The translations under genes were made by a program, and so were the position numbers. From positions 4,972,001 to 5,036,000 of the forward strand of contig JAJKFH010000948.1 in NCBI GenBank assembly GCA_023333565.1: a stretch of 64,000 nt of DNA, given 5' to 3'. This DNA comes from Puffinus mauretanicus (Eukaryota > Chordata > Aves > Procellariiformes > Procellariidae). The notes under the pieces are model-generated. The model was not told where the DNA came from. It saw only the letters and a program-made list of their open reading frames with translations, and did not search any database. This document shows, in pieces, positions 11,586-24,463 of the stretch (its first letter is position 1; each line of letters begins with the position of its first letter).

Positions 11586-14500
11586 TGGAATCGAGAAGAA
11601 AAGCAAAACCTTTCTGCTCCCCCAAATGTTAATGCCTTTCCAAGTTTTTTGTTACACTCATTTTTCTTTTACAAACTTATCCAAACCAGTCAGTGTGATG
11701 TTTTTAAAATCTCTGCAATCAAATCACTTGAACATTTTTTCTCCTATTTCCTTCTAATTTTCTCTCTATGTCACCATCCTATACAGAAGTGAGCAAAAGG
11801 CCTTATGAATGGACAGGTAGAAGAGGAATTTCTGATGAAGATGGATGTGTTGTTAGTGCTATGTAGCAGAGCATTAAACTTTCTAACATAGGCTGAAGCC
11901 ACCACATTATATGCAACCTAAAGAGATGTGCAGTGATGGGCAGAAGAAGGTAAGTAAAAGAAGATCTAGTTAAACAGTGAAAAAATAGCATTCAGACACA
12001 TGCATTTGAATACTGAGTGAAGCAGCACAACCTTAGAATATTGTCTTTAACTTTGGTCTACTGTACCTGTTCTGGCTTATATTAGTCAGGTGTGATATTC
12101 TTCTAATACTCTGTAATATTACTCAATTTGTCTTTGTATTTTGCCCATTTTCTATGATTTACTATTGCATAAATAGAGAAATCAGGCTACAATATTAGTT
12201 TTTTTAATAAATACAAATTTTATTTTAAAAGTGCTTTTTACTGAGCCAGCTAGCCTACACTGTTACCACATCAAGTATTCTTGTTTAGCTAGAAAAAACA
12301 TCCTCTGTGCATTGAAACAGCTCATGCTTTGCAATATATTCAGGAATAAAAAAGGTAGAAGCTCTGCCTTCAAGTGGTACTGAATCATTATTATTCCTAC
12401 CCTAAATAAATTGCACAAAGTTGGCAAAATTACTTTAAGAGTTTTCTTTGCTGGATAGTTCTTCCTGTACAAACCAAAGCAGGAGGAGCAGGAAACTTTC
12501 AAAGAGGAGAGATGCTGTCTGCCATAGCTACATGAGCACTAGAACATTAACAGCAGGGAATCTGGAGAAGATGAGGAAAACATCATTCTGAACCAAGACT
12601 AAGAATCAATGATAAGTAAGGAGAAAAACTTTGAACTTAAAAAATAAATTAATAATTCTGAGAACAATGGGAACTATCTTCTTGTTTTATGCTGATTTTT
12701 AGCATCAGCTGTTGTTGAACAAGAATGCAACACATACTCCCTTACACTCTTAAGGGATCTGCTTGAGACCAGGTGGCTGCCCAAATCTTTATCTGTTTAT
12801 CAATAAGATAAATAATAAAGTCCCAATGCCACTAAAGAAACAGTGTGTTTTATTGGATTTCACAAAGAACTGTTTTGTGATACACGCCTTCACATTGTTG
12901 CTACTTTCAGTGTTTTACTTAAAAAATTAAAATAAAACCATTTTCTCTACAAATAGATAGATGTTACAGACTGCTTTGTGGTACTAACATTTTTCAAAGT
13001 CATGAAGAAAGCTGAAGAAAATGTTAATATTCATCTTGAGAAACCACATTTTTGTTTTCAACAATATTCATTCTTTTATCTTTTTTCTGTGAACGTACAT
13101 ATTTTCCTCTTTTCTCCCTCTGAAGTACTTGTGAAAGTCTGATAAAGGCCACTACATGGTGTTCCAGAATCTTTTATAGAGACCACAAAGTAAGACAATA
13201 CTGTGTTATGTAAATGTCCATTGCCCATCACAGGTATTTCAGGGATGATGATTTATTGCATGCTAAAGCTGAAAGGAAAAGAGGAGCATGAGTGACATGC
13301 AAGGGGGGTACCTTATTCCTTACATTAGGCATTATGATTGTCATTAAATGACTGTACATCCCCACATTAAAACTGGGGTAATGTCCTGCCCTAGCACCAG
13401 GCTGTATGATTTCTCCCTTGTTTTTGCCTATCGACAAACTCAGGGATTTTTGTTTGAAGTCTTTTGTAAGAGTTGAGAGATTTTAACTTCTGTTTTGACT
13501 CAAATAGGCAGCAAATTTAGCCTGATGTTTACAGATATAAACATTTTATCCAATACACAAGGAAAAAGTCCCTGCACAGAGACCAAGTCTGATTTTTCCA
13601 TACTCCTCCTCACTAGAAGTTGGATTCCCACATGCATGGCTATCATTACTGTACATAAGCATCTCATCCAATCCTTTCTATCCTCACAAGACCTCTTGTG
13701 GGGGGACTATCACACCATTTGTACAGGTACATGGAAAGGTAGGTCAGTAATTCCTATGGTGTTAATGACATAGAACTCACATAATAGACCATTGCTCACC
13801 AAAGACTGTTGAATCTTTGTTTATCAGGGGGTTGTGGAAGTCTGTCCTTTGCAAGCTACTGATAGGAACACTGGGACCTCTTTCAGACCTTTGTGCGGGT
13901 TCTCCATACAGCAATAATTTCTATGGATTTTCCTATTTTCACTTATGTTTTTAATCTTCTTCTAAAATTTGTAATTTATTGAGCAGCCTCTCAGTATCCC
14001 CTAGTTTTCTCAAATAAAGAGTAATTTCCACAACATTCTTATTCTGGCCCTATTTTTTTTTTTTTTCTCTCTGACCTATTAGAGTTTGGAAGTCTGTGGT
14101 ACCTTCGAACAACAAAGCATTTCTGTTGTGATAGCTCTTTAGTTAAGGCATATCTACATGACCAAACTCTGTCTTTGCCGTGGGTTGGAACTACTTGAGC
14201 CAAGTTCATTCAGAAGGTGGATAGCCGTGCTAGCACAGAGTTTTGCTGATAGAAATAAGTCCTACTGAGAAGTTAATTAATTGCTACTGCAACACCTTTC
14301 CACTTTTCATAATGGTTTTGGTGTCCAAGGGATTTTACTCATCTCTCAGCCTACCCAGGACAATGTTAAGAGCAGTTTGCAATTCATCTATTAGACTGTT
14401 ATCCTTCATCTTTAGTGCACTGCTACCTTTGCAGGACGTGACATACAATGAAAGATAAAATGTGTGGGTGGCTTGTTCTGTGGCTGAAGTACTGAGCACA

Positions 14501-14745
14501 GTACTCCACATAGTCACCATCTGGCACAGAATTTGTCCAATATCCTATTTTCCTTATGTTTTCAAAAGTACCAAAGCGATCTGCTGATTTATTTAGGAGC
14601 TCTGGAGATGACTTGGGGAGTGAGATTTATCACATCTGCATTTGCCATGAGAGGTCTACCTGCCACTGGTCTCTTTGTCCAGAGTCATTATTTGGTAAAG
14701 AAAGAAAATAGAGGCAGTTCTGCAGCACACTTTGCTGTATCATAA

Positions 14746-14874
14746 GGTAGCTACCTAAAATAGGCCAGGTGATCATAGAAGAACTGTTTCTCCCATTTAT
14801 TAAAACACAAGTTCTAAGCAGCTGGCTCAGAGATAAATCTATTCTGTAGCTACCTAAAATGAGGTAAGCCAGGC
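14746..14874. repeat. Spaced direct repeat GTAGCTACCTAAAAT
   Basis: An exact 15-bp repeat occurs at 14747-14761 and 14846-14860, 99 bp apart. Each is followed within a few bases by GCCAGG. The first copy sits in the 10-bp palindrome GGTAGCTACC. The spacer and the downstream sequence do not match each other, so this is either a remnant duplication or two pieces of one old repeat. Confidence 0.6.
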
Positions 14875-14974
14875 TGGGAGAATTAGTTAGATTTCATATG
14901 ATTTTGGTAAGGTACTCTTTGCTACATGTGGCAAATGTTATCAGAGAAACAAATATTCAGTTATGTCCCAAACT

Positions 14975-15014
14975 CTTTTTTTTTTCCTTTTTCTTTTTTT
15001 TCTTTTTTTAGCTT
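14975..15014. repeat. Pyrimidine-rich low-complexity tract
   Basis: Runs of T interrupted by single C residues. No further signal seen. Confidence 0.75.
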
Positions 15015-15029
15015 TAGTGTTTGAGTTTG

Positions 15030-15071
15030 ACTTATTCAGCTTAACTTATTCAGTTTAACTTATTTATTTAG
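15030..15071. repeat. Short tandem repeat, 14-bp unit
   Basis: ACTTATTCAGCTTA is followed by ACTTATTCAGTTTA and a diverged third copy. Local duplication in T-rich DNA. Confidence 0.7.
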
Positions 15072-18000
15072 CTTTACATTTTTTTTTCCTTACTTCTTTT
15101 CCTTTTTTGGTATTTCTTTTTGCTCATTGTGTTGGATTGTGTAGATCTGTTTTCATTACAGCAGATACAAGCCATACATAGAAAAAGGAGTCCATTACCA
15201 TTGCATGGTTTGGACATGCCTTAGGGTATTTCTTTTTTGTGACTTAATTCTATTCATTTTAATTCAAAGTTTCTTGTACTTTTCCTAATTTTTTTCTACT
15301 ATAATGTAAACTCTTCAATTCTATTTAATTTTGTTTCAGCCCTATTGCTAATGTAATTGTGATCAATATTATACTAATCCCATTTGACATTTTTGTCACC
15401 CATTCTTTCCTTTAAAGTGAAGTTGGGCTGTTTTTAACTAAGTTTCCTGCACAATATACCACATAGGTCAACATCCTAATTCTATCCAATATACTCAGAG
15501 ATATAATTTCGTTATTCCTTTCTGCTACATTTTAGATCTTTTTAATGTCCCTGTCATTCCATATTTCTCCTGGAGCTTTGTGGAGTTAATTCTTCATTCC
15601 CCACTCCTACCCACACATACATACTATAAAACCATCATATTTAAGATTCTCTGGGATATTTTTCTTCCCTTTTGCAACAACAACAATGTGCTGGTTAGTT
15701 TTCATTGGGGCAATCTAACAGATTTTGCTAATGAAATGGCTTTTTACTCTCCAGTTTTCTTCTCTGCCATTAAAAAGCAGTAAATTTAGAACCAATAAAA
15801 GCAAATGCTCCTTTATGCAGAATATAATCAACCTGTGAAATTCACCCTCACAGGAGGCCATCAAGTCAAATACCTTGGTTGAATGTTAAAAAGAAGTGGG
15901 TTAATTTTATGAACACTAACAACATTTGTAGCTATGCATGCCAAAATAAATAATAAGGGTAAACCACATATCATGCTTCAGGGCATAAATTGATTATCTG
16001 CAGGTGTCAGGATGGATTCCTATTCTCCACATAGAGCTTTGTGCAATTGCTAAGGGGTTTTTTTATGAGGATATGAAGCAGTTACAGGAATGTGTTTTTT
16101 GGTTGCGTTTTTTTGGGAGGGTTTTTTGATTTTGTTTTAATTTGGTTTCATCTCGTTTAAATAATCTCATGTTGCTTTCTTTCAGTGTAAGAATATTGTA
16201 GCAAATGATAAGGTAAGGCAGCCCTTAATCAATCAGAGATTTAATGCAGGAAAGAGACTGTCTTGTACTCTTTTTGTCTACGAAGACAGTGAATACTACA
16301 GAGGGAGGAGTTCTCTATTAATGAGCTGTCACAGTATCTTTCTTCAGATCTGCCTTTAACTCTCACCTACATCTTGGTGCCACTTGACAGTGGTCAAGCA
16401 ATTGATGTGCTGCCATCAGTGCCGCTAAATTTTTATATTTCCCAGCTTTGATAATCTCCCAGTTATCTTTCTTTTTCTCTAGTTTTTCTTCCTCATTTTC
16501 TACCTAAATTGTGAGGGGTTTTTTTAGACTAGGATCATCTTGTTATGTGTGAATACTATAAATAACAGACTAGAGTCCTGATTATTCTAAGCTAATATCT
16601 TAATTATAATAACAAATGAAAACCAAAGCAGCCAACATGGTATTGCACAAATCCTTTGCTTAATTAGTCTTTCTCTTGGAAAACTGTTACCTCTAAAAAA
16701 CTGTCTTCCTATGTGACAATGACCTACACAACCATGTCATTTGCAAGGTTTTTCTGTTCTTAGCTTACATTTTTACTTCTTTCCAAATATTGGTCTACCT
16801 AAACCACCTCAGTCTTTCAGACCAATGATTTTCCTTACCTTTGAATCACAAATATGTGCTAATCTTGAATAAATTCAGCATAAGCAAATTTAGTTTTAAG
16901 AAGTTAAAAAATGTGCACACTGCTGTATCAGATTCTACTGCCTAGCAGTCAAAGCCACCATATTTTTTCTGATTTTAGCTTTGGTTTATCCTAAATTTCT
17001 ACAGATTTCTACAGTGATGTGAAGAGGAAAAACCTAGACCTAAATGAGATAATAGGCTTCTAGGTTCCTTTAGATAATCTCATAGCAGGGTTCAAGTCAA
17101 TTTTGATAATCAGTTAAGCTGGGTGGTCAGTTCCCATGTAAGTCTTGGAAAATTCTGCCTGGATTTTAGTAGGAGTATTGATGAGCTCTAGAGAAAAGAG
17201 ACTGTGTCAGCTGGACCTCCCATTAAACTCTGGGGAAGTAATTTGGCTAATGTGAAGCTAAAATACAGAGTCGACATGAACACAGTACAGTAGGTATGCA
17301 ACTAACTCCACCACTTCAGAAGTTATTTTGTTTTCTATATGTTACTGTTTACAATATTTCTGCCTAAATATAAGTCTCTAGTCAGTAGGTTCAGCTGATG
17401 GGAAGCTACAAGTTTTATAATTCATTGAACAATAACTTCGTATAGAAAGTCACTGGCTAATAACAAGTGACCCACAAGATAAACTAATGTAATTGGGATA
17501 ATAAGATAAATTTTAGCCCCTGGCTGTAAAAAAAAAAAAAAGGGAGAGGGGAAAGTTACCATCTAGATTACAGGTTCGCTATGTGTGTAAGTCTGTTTTA
17601 TAAAAACGTTATGATCTGCAGTCTTAGATTTTTAAGAAGTTGTTCACTGGTGTTTAATTTTAAAAACATATTCTGAGGAACTGCTCTGTAGACATGTGCT
17701 TCAGTGTGCATTTAACATTTCAGCTGAGATCTGAGAGCAGATGATCATGCATTATCTAATGAGCTATGTGATCAAAATACAATAATTAATACATAATATG
17801 ACTTGTAAAACATAAATGAAAATGAACCAGAGGGAGGAACTTGCCAACCTTTAAACAAGGCTAACCTATTTATATAACAAATGCCTGCAATATTTCTCAT
17901 GAGTCATTCCTTCCATTCAGCCTGAGAATAAATAATAATAACCTTTGTTGTTCTGTACCTGAGGTCTTTAGCCCCATGTTAATATGTTCCACTTTTATAC

Positions 18001-20229
18001 AGTCAGATTCAGGCTGTTTTCAGCCAGAAGGTGCAAATTTCCACAAGTTTTTGAGTTTGCTACCATCAGCAGCACATCAGCCAGGCGGGCATGCATATTC
18101 TTGCAGAGGCTACAGCTAGTGTTGCCAATTCAGCAGCAGTAGGAAGGAAGAGTTTCTACAGAGCCGAGGGGGTACCTTGGAAAAGACATGAAGACAACTC
18201 ATGAACTGTGTGGTATAACTAATTGCTGGGATGGAGCATGCTATTGGCAGGCAAAGAGTTTTAAAACACAGGTTTAATTTATTATTCAGAAAAAAATGCA
18301 TGCACACACATACACATAGACATATATATATTTACAAAAAGTATATTCATAAGATAAAATCATTATAAAGGCCACATTTTCAAGTACGGAATGCAAACAC
18401 TGTTGATACCAGTCATTATTGCATGGAGATTGTTTGGCTAGGTGAATGACAAATCTGCAGTTAAAATGGTGATTGCTATTTCCTATTCTTATGTTGACTC
18501 ACCACTTTTCCTCCATTTATAGAATTCTTCATAAAATAGTGTGGTGCAAAAAATTAAGATCAAACCGAACTTGTTTCATTGTTGCCTTAATTTAGGTAAA
18601 AGCAGAAATATGTCACTGAAATAAAAAACAGAGTAATGGAAAGGAGAAGTGGGCTTTTTAAGTTTTTAATCATTAGACCACTCTTCCCAAGAATTAGATG
18701 ATTACATGCTTGAGTTTGTTTTGTCTTGATGAAAAATTTCAGTACCTCAATTGTAGGAGACATTGAGCACTCCTAAATCATTACATTAACAAAGGAATCC
18801 ATCAAATAGGAGAAAATAAATTGAAATAACCTGACTCCTAGTAGCAATTAATTTTTACAACACATATGAAAGGGTAGCAAAACAGTTACGTTTTTGCCTC
18901 ATACCCTGTTCCTTTGGAGACCTTTGGATAATGTTAATAAAATATTATTGTCTGCGTTTAACATCCAGCCCTAGTTTATTAGGTGAAAAAAGACATATCT
19001 GCTTATGACACTGCCTTTGCATGTTCTTTTTTAAATGTCACCTGCTAGAAGAGTCTGATAATGTTACCCATTCTCAGGAGGCCCTCTTTCTATAGGGAAT
19101 CAATCATGTTACCCAAACTGATAAAAAGCTGTATTAGAATCCAGATGATGTAATTCAATATACAAGTATTGTAGGAAATTTTCTTTGTATTACTATCTTC
19201 CACTGTTCTTAATTGCCAATCTAACTTACAGCACACACTGAATGCACACAAAGTGGCATGCTACTAAATGCTTATTTTCATATTTCATATAACGAAGCAC
19301 ATGAAATGTGATACTACAGAGATCTCTCTCATTGCAAATGAAGTCATCTGAGAACATTAGAAGACCAGGAGAGAATAATTACAAACCTCCCTGAAATCTG
19401 TTGAAGGTGTTAGTAGTGCCAAAGATCTGATTTTCCATTCTTATTCATTTAATTTGTATGCTTAAGAAAAACTATTTAGTGAGAGGCTGAAGTGCATTTG
19501 GTAGATCAATACTCCATTGATGTTGATATTTGTCAGCATTTTCTTTAGCTGATGATTTATAGGTTGCCAGAAGCATTTATAGAATACTTAACTCTTTGTC
19601 ATGTCTCAATTTGCTCTACACAGAAAATGCTTATACTTTATTACACTGTATTTTTAACAAAATAAAGGACATGCCACATTAGATAGTTTATAAGTGTGCT
19701 TAAAACAGAGTTATAGTACCACTAGAAGTTATTAGGTTGATGTTACCTGGTCTAAAATCTTGTTAAACTAGTTTAAAAACCTACTCTTCCTAAACAAAAA
19801 AAGGAATCACTTTTTAGCCAGTACAACGTTATTTATAAGAGTTGAATTAATTTCTATCTTTTAATCTGGACTCTTTTTTTAATAACATAAAAATAATTGA
19901 AAATGTGGTTTCTTTGAAGTTGAATAGCTGTTGCTGACGAAATTAAATCTGAGTTCTTGCAAAGTTTTTCCCAAGATCTGTTAAAGACTTGGAAGAAGGA
20001 AGTTGTCTCCTTCTGTGATAAAAATATATATTGCAACCTTTTTAATAGAGAAATGCAATTTGCAACTCATAACTGATAAAAGGGGGTAAAATACCTGACT
20101 AAAAATAATGTCTAGCTCTTACGTAGTGATTTTTATCAAAAGCTTAAGAAGAGCTACTGCCTTTTTCAGGTATTGTGAATCTAAGATGCATAAAGACGAA
20201 GCAAATTCTTCAAGTCAGGGTCTAGGCTA

Positions 20230-20935
20230 TGGCAGATTAAGCTGCAGAAGACGGGCTCGTGACTGGTGGCACAAAGTCCAGCTGGAGGCCTGTCCCTAGC
20301 GATGTATCCCTGGGGTCGATACTGGGGCCAATACTGTTTAACATCTTCATTAAAGACTTGGATGATGGGACAGAGTGCACCCTACGCAGGTTTGCAGATG
20401 ATGTAAAACTGGGAGAAGTGGCCAATATGTGAAATGGATGGATTGCTCCTGTTCCTATCTGGAATACTGTGTCCAGGTCTGGCCTTTCCAGTACAAGAAG
20501 ACAACATACTGGAACAATGCCAGCAAAGGGCCATGAAGATGATTAAGGGATTGCAGCTGAGGCTGAGAGCTGGGACTGCTCATCCTGGAGAAAAAAAGAT
20601 TCAGGAGGGATCTTATCAATATGTATAAATACCTGAAGGGAGGGAATGAAGAAAAGGGAGCCAGACTTTTCTCAGTAGTGACCACTGACAGGACAAGAGG
20701 CAACAGCCACAAATACAGGAAATTCCATTTAAACATGTGGAAAAAAAAATAATTTAAGGGCAATTGAACACTGGAACATGTTGCCCAGAGAGGTTGTGAA
20801 GTCTCCATTCTTGGAGATACTGAAAACTCAACTGGGCACAGTCCTGAGCAACAGGCTTCAGGAGACCCTTCTTGAGCAGTGAGGTTGGACCAGATGATCT
20901 TCAGAGGTCCCTTCCAACCTCAACAAGTTTGTGAA
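20230..20935 (+). mobile_element. CR1 LINE fragment, 5'-truncated and internally deleted
   Basis: The left part encodes the end of the CR1 reverse transcriptase palm: [20 protein letters not shown], then FADD, the catalytic box, encoded near 20388-20402. The right part matches the CR1 ORF2 C-terminus (for example YLEYCVQVW) and the 3' end with GGTTGGACCAGATGATCTTC and CCTTCCAACCTCAA. The TTTGCAGATGA and YCVQ-coding blocks are about 68 bp apart here but about 372 bp apart in the CR1 copy at 62395, so roughly 300 bp is missing near 20420-20455. Stops and frameshifts make it dead. The tail lacks ATTCTATG repeats, so this may be an older subfamily than the copies at 41651, 47049 and 62395. Confidence 0.9.
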
Positions 20936-21498
20936 CCCCAGTCCTCTGACATCTTCTCTGAGTACACGACCACAAACCAGATGTTTATTTTCCTACTTTT
21001 TTACTCTAGTAATGAAAAGTTCTTCATTAGTGAATACACACTAGTGTAAAACTGAAGTAATGCAGTGATAAAGTATATAGCAATGTAAGGCAATGTTCCA
21101 AATACAGTGGAAGATTATTTTAAACTCAAAAGAGATTTGTTTGCTGTTAAGGTAGTAAAAAGAGGCCAACTGTTACAGACCTGTAGTATACTAATTAAAC
21201 AAATAGCCACAGAAATATCAATATTATCTAAAATCATTTGTTTTACAAGGGTTTTTACATGCTTCCTGATGAAACAAACAATGTTTAATATTTTATTCAT
21301 GGATTAGTATAATATATTTCTAAGTAAAATCAATACTGTGTTTTTATTAAGAACAACATTGTCCTTCCCAGCAGAGAAACAAAATGCACCATAAGAAAGG
21401 AACTGCAGAATTAGAAAAGAACTTGATAGTTAGTGCTAAAACACATCACTACAGACAGTATAAATTGTTCTTACTCATGTGTATTTAATCATGCATCC

Positions 21499-21514
21499 TT
21501 TTTTTTTTTTTTTT
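21499..21514. repeat. Poly-T tract
   Basis: Sixteen consecutive T. It is not attached to a recognisable retrotransposon body on either side. Confidence 0.85.
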
Positions 21515-23239
21515 CTTTTCCCATTTCTGGGCCTTTCTTTCTTTCAGCAAAGGACTGATCCTAAAACCATCTCAGGGCTTAATTTACAGATGACAACACT
21601 TGCATCTGTATGACATATTTGGTGACATCCCTGAAACACACCCCAACAAAGAGGGTGGAGTACAGGGACACACATGAGAAGGCTGTTTGAGAGAGGCAAT
21701 CAATACAAAACAGAATCATTATAAAAGAGAATCAATACCTTTATTACTGGCAACCAAACATGTGGGTTTTGTAGAAGTGCTATCTCAAAGGGCAGGCTGT
21801 TCAGGCTGATCTAGAATAATGATTATGAAAGACAGGAAAGCTTTTGTGATCATTCCCACTCTCTCTGCTGTGCAAGCCTGCAGCTTAACAAAGATTCAGT
21901 TGTTAATATGGAAACAAAAGTGAAGAGGGATGATAGAAAGTATCCTGAACAGCATGAGGAAAAATGGGAAAGAAAAGAGGAAACAAATACCTTCCCAAAA
22001 TACATCTCTTGAAATACATATGAAATGAAAGGACTTGGTCAGTGAAATTGGAAATTGCAGATGAGAATATCACACTGCTTTTTGGTTGTACTTGGAAAAG
22101 CTGAGTTAGGTAGAAGGAGAGAATCTGTTTAGGGTAGTGAAAGATCATTAGAAAAGAATTGTTATAAAGTAAGAAAAAAGATCAAGAGAAAATTCAGTGT
22201 CTACTAAAGCTAACAGTTAACTCAGGAAATCTATGCAGTAAACTCCAGAAGATACCTGTCCTTTGTTGATTTAGGGTATATCTGACTGTCTTTGCATTTT
22301 GAATAGAAGCTGTAGTTTATTTAAGATGTCTCATTTTTGAGATAACAAATAAACATATGTCAAAGAATATTAAGCCTTTTTAAAGATGAGCACCATTCAA
22401 CACTCAGGATAATGTTTATTTTCTCTTTTTAACTATTCACCAAGACCTGGTGCCTGATAACACTTTGATTTCTGTTCCTCCAAAACAACTGGTCCTTCCA
22501 AAGAACTGTACTTCCCTGGCAAAATGTTGCTTCCTCAAACCCAGTTATAGTAAACTCCCTTTTGAATGTAGGTAACAGAGGAAGTTTGTGATTGACTGCA
22601 GTCCCTCCTCCCACCTACTTTGTGAAATGAAATTCTGAAAGAGCCTTTCCAAATGGGACCTCCCCCATTTTCAGTCCCCTAAGAGAAGGTGAGAAAGCGG
22701 TGGTTATCTCTTGGCATCTAGCTTAAAATCCTACCATTTAAAGAAAAATAAAAATAAAATATGAAAAATCTCCCTGCCCCGCAGACATAAAATAAGTCTA
22801 TACAACTAATTGTATTGACAAAGGGGTGACTCCTGCCATTCCAAATGCTAAATATTTGAGTTTTGACTATCCAGAACTGTTAGCCCACATCCAAATCTTT
22901 ACTTTCATACCCCCTACAGGAAGTCCAAAGGACTGCGTGGTGCCCAAAGAGCGTAAAGGGATGGTTCTTCCACACCAGTTCAGCAAGAACAGTTCATGCT
23001 CCACCATAAAAGTCTCTGGATCAGCTCATTCTTCTTCAACCAGTTCAGTAGCTTTAGCACTGTGAAATAAGATCTTCATGAGTGCTTAGGCTCTTCTGTA
23101 AACTCCTCTCTACTCTGTCCTGTAGATTCATTCCACACAGAGCATACAAAAATCAAAAGAACACATGAAACAAAAGAGGACCGATATGAGAATTCTTTAC
23201 CCTATGACCACAGCATGTGCTCACTCTCTGACAGAATTT

Positions 23240-23257
23240 TTGTGTGTGTGTGTGTGT
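23240..23257. repeat. (TG)n dinucleotide repeat
   Basis: About eight to nine TG units. A short microsatellite. Confidence 0.85.
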
Positions 23258-24450
23258 TTCCTTAGAGAAAATAGTATAGAGCCCTTTCTTGATAAGGTTC
23301 TTCCTGTGTATTCCTTTTGCCCTTTCCCTGCAGTAATATTGCTTAATTATCATATAACTAAAGATTACATTTCAGCTAATGCAATAAAAGTCAGCAGAAG
23401 GCTTTATAGGTATGAAACTGTAATTCATATATACTAAAGTAATGAGAGTTCAGTTGCTGAATATTTTTTTTTCTGTTCTCTCTGATTGGGGAACATTTTT
23501 TTTCTTCTTCTCAGTCTTCAAACTCATTGGCTGAAGTGTCTCTCAGGGTAACAATTTGAGGTCTTGACTGAGACTGGAACACATTTTATGTCTTAATATA
23601 TTGTATATGAGGAAAAAAAATTTTGCCCTGAAAAGTTTACAGCCTAAATAGATAAGACAAAGACTTTAAAGAAAACAGGAATAGAAAAGGGAAGGAGTTT
23701 CATAAAATCACATCCACTTTCAAAGCCCAGTTTTCCTACAAGATTAAGAGGTATCATATGTGACTAGAAGAAACAACCACCTATGCATCACCATCCAGGT
23801 CTCACAGAGTATGGTGAGAAGCTCTTGAATCTGTGTAAAGAAAATAAGCAGAGGGGCTGAGGGAGAAGTAGGTGTGTCAAGGAAAAGATCAGGGAGAAAT
23901 TGACAGCAAGATCTTCCCTGGCAGTTCCTCAGAAGATTTCAGCACCAAAAGTAAGTGGTACAAGTCATGAAAACTTTGACAAATTGTATTTGTGACAAAA
24001 AAGTCCCAAAGTACACTTTTCCATACTGACAAATATGTTCCGTAAGTTTCATCTTTCAGATCTGTTGCATCTGAAGATGCCACAGGATGCTAAAATTTTA
24101 CATTTTAAGGTGTTTAAGGGGAGAATTAACATGTTCAATAAAGATAAATCCGGTAAGAATTAGCAAATACATGAAACCAATCCTCTCAAAGTCCTGAAAC
24201 ATAAATTGTTGGAGGCAATAAATAGAGAAATATAGACCAATACTACAGATCTGGAGAGAAACGTTGTCAAAGTATCAAACTCAGCCATGGAAGCATAGAG
24301 AACTGGCCTCTGAGAAAAAGTTAAATCAGAAATGACAACTTTACGTCTGAGTGTCATGAGATAAGAAGCTTTCTTTGGTCATTTTTTTGTCCTTACAATC
24401 AAGGAAACAGTATTTAGTCTGGAAATAATAATAAAAAGAAACCCTACAAA

Positions 24451-24463
24451 CCCCCCCCCCCCC
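24451..24463. repeat. Poly-C tract (13 C)
   Basis: Thirteen consecutive C between A-rich flanks. Same length as the tract at 3443-3455. Confidence 0.9.

Larger units (their letters stand above)
5768..20229. other. Long unique AT-rich non-coding block
   Basis: No gene was recognised in about 14.5 kb. ORFs are 60-117 codons, scattered on both strands and without motifs. Low-complexity runs include A15 at 6396-6410, T12 at 10751-10762, A14 at 17528-17541 and a T-rich belt at 14975-15120. Short tandem repeats lie at 7786-7813 and 15030-15071. A moderately GC-richer segment with octamer-like words lies at about 9640-9990. No transposon boundary could be drawn, although old unrecognised repeats are likely. 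Confidence 0.5.
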
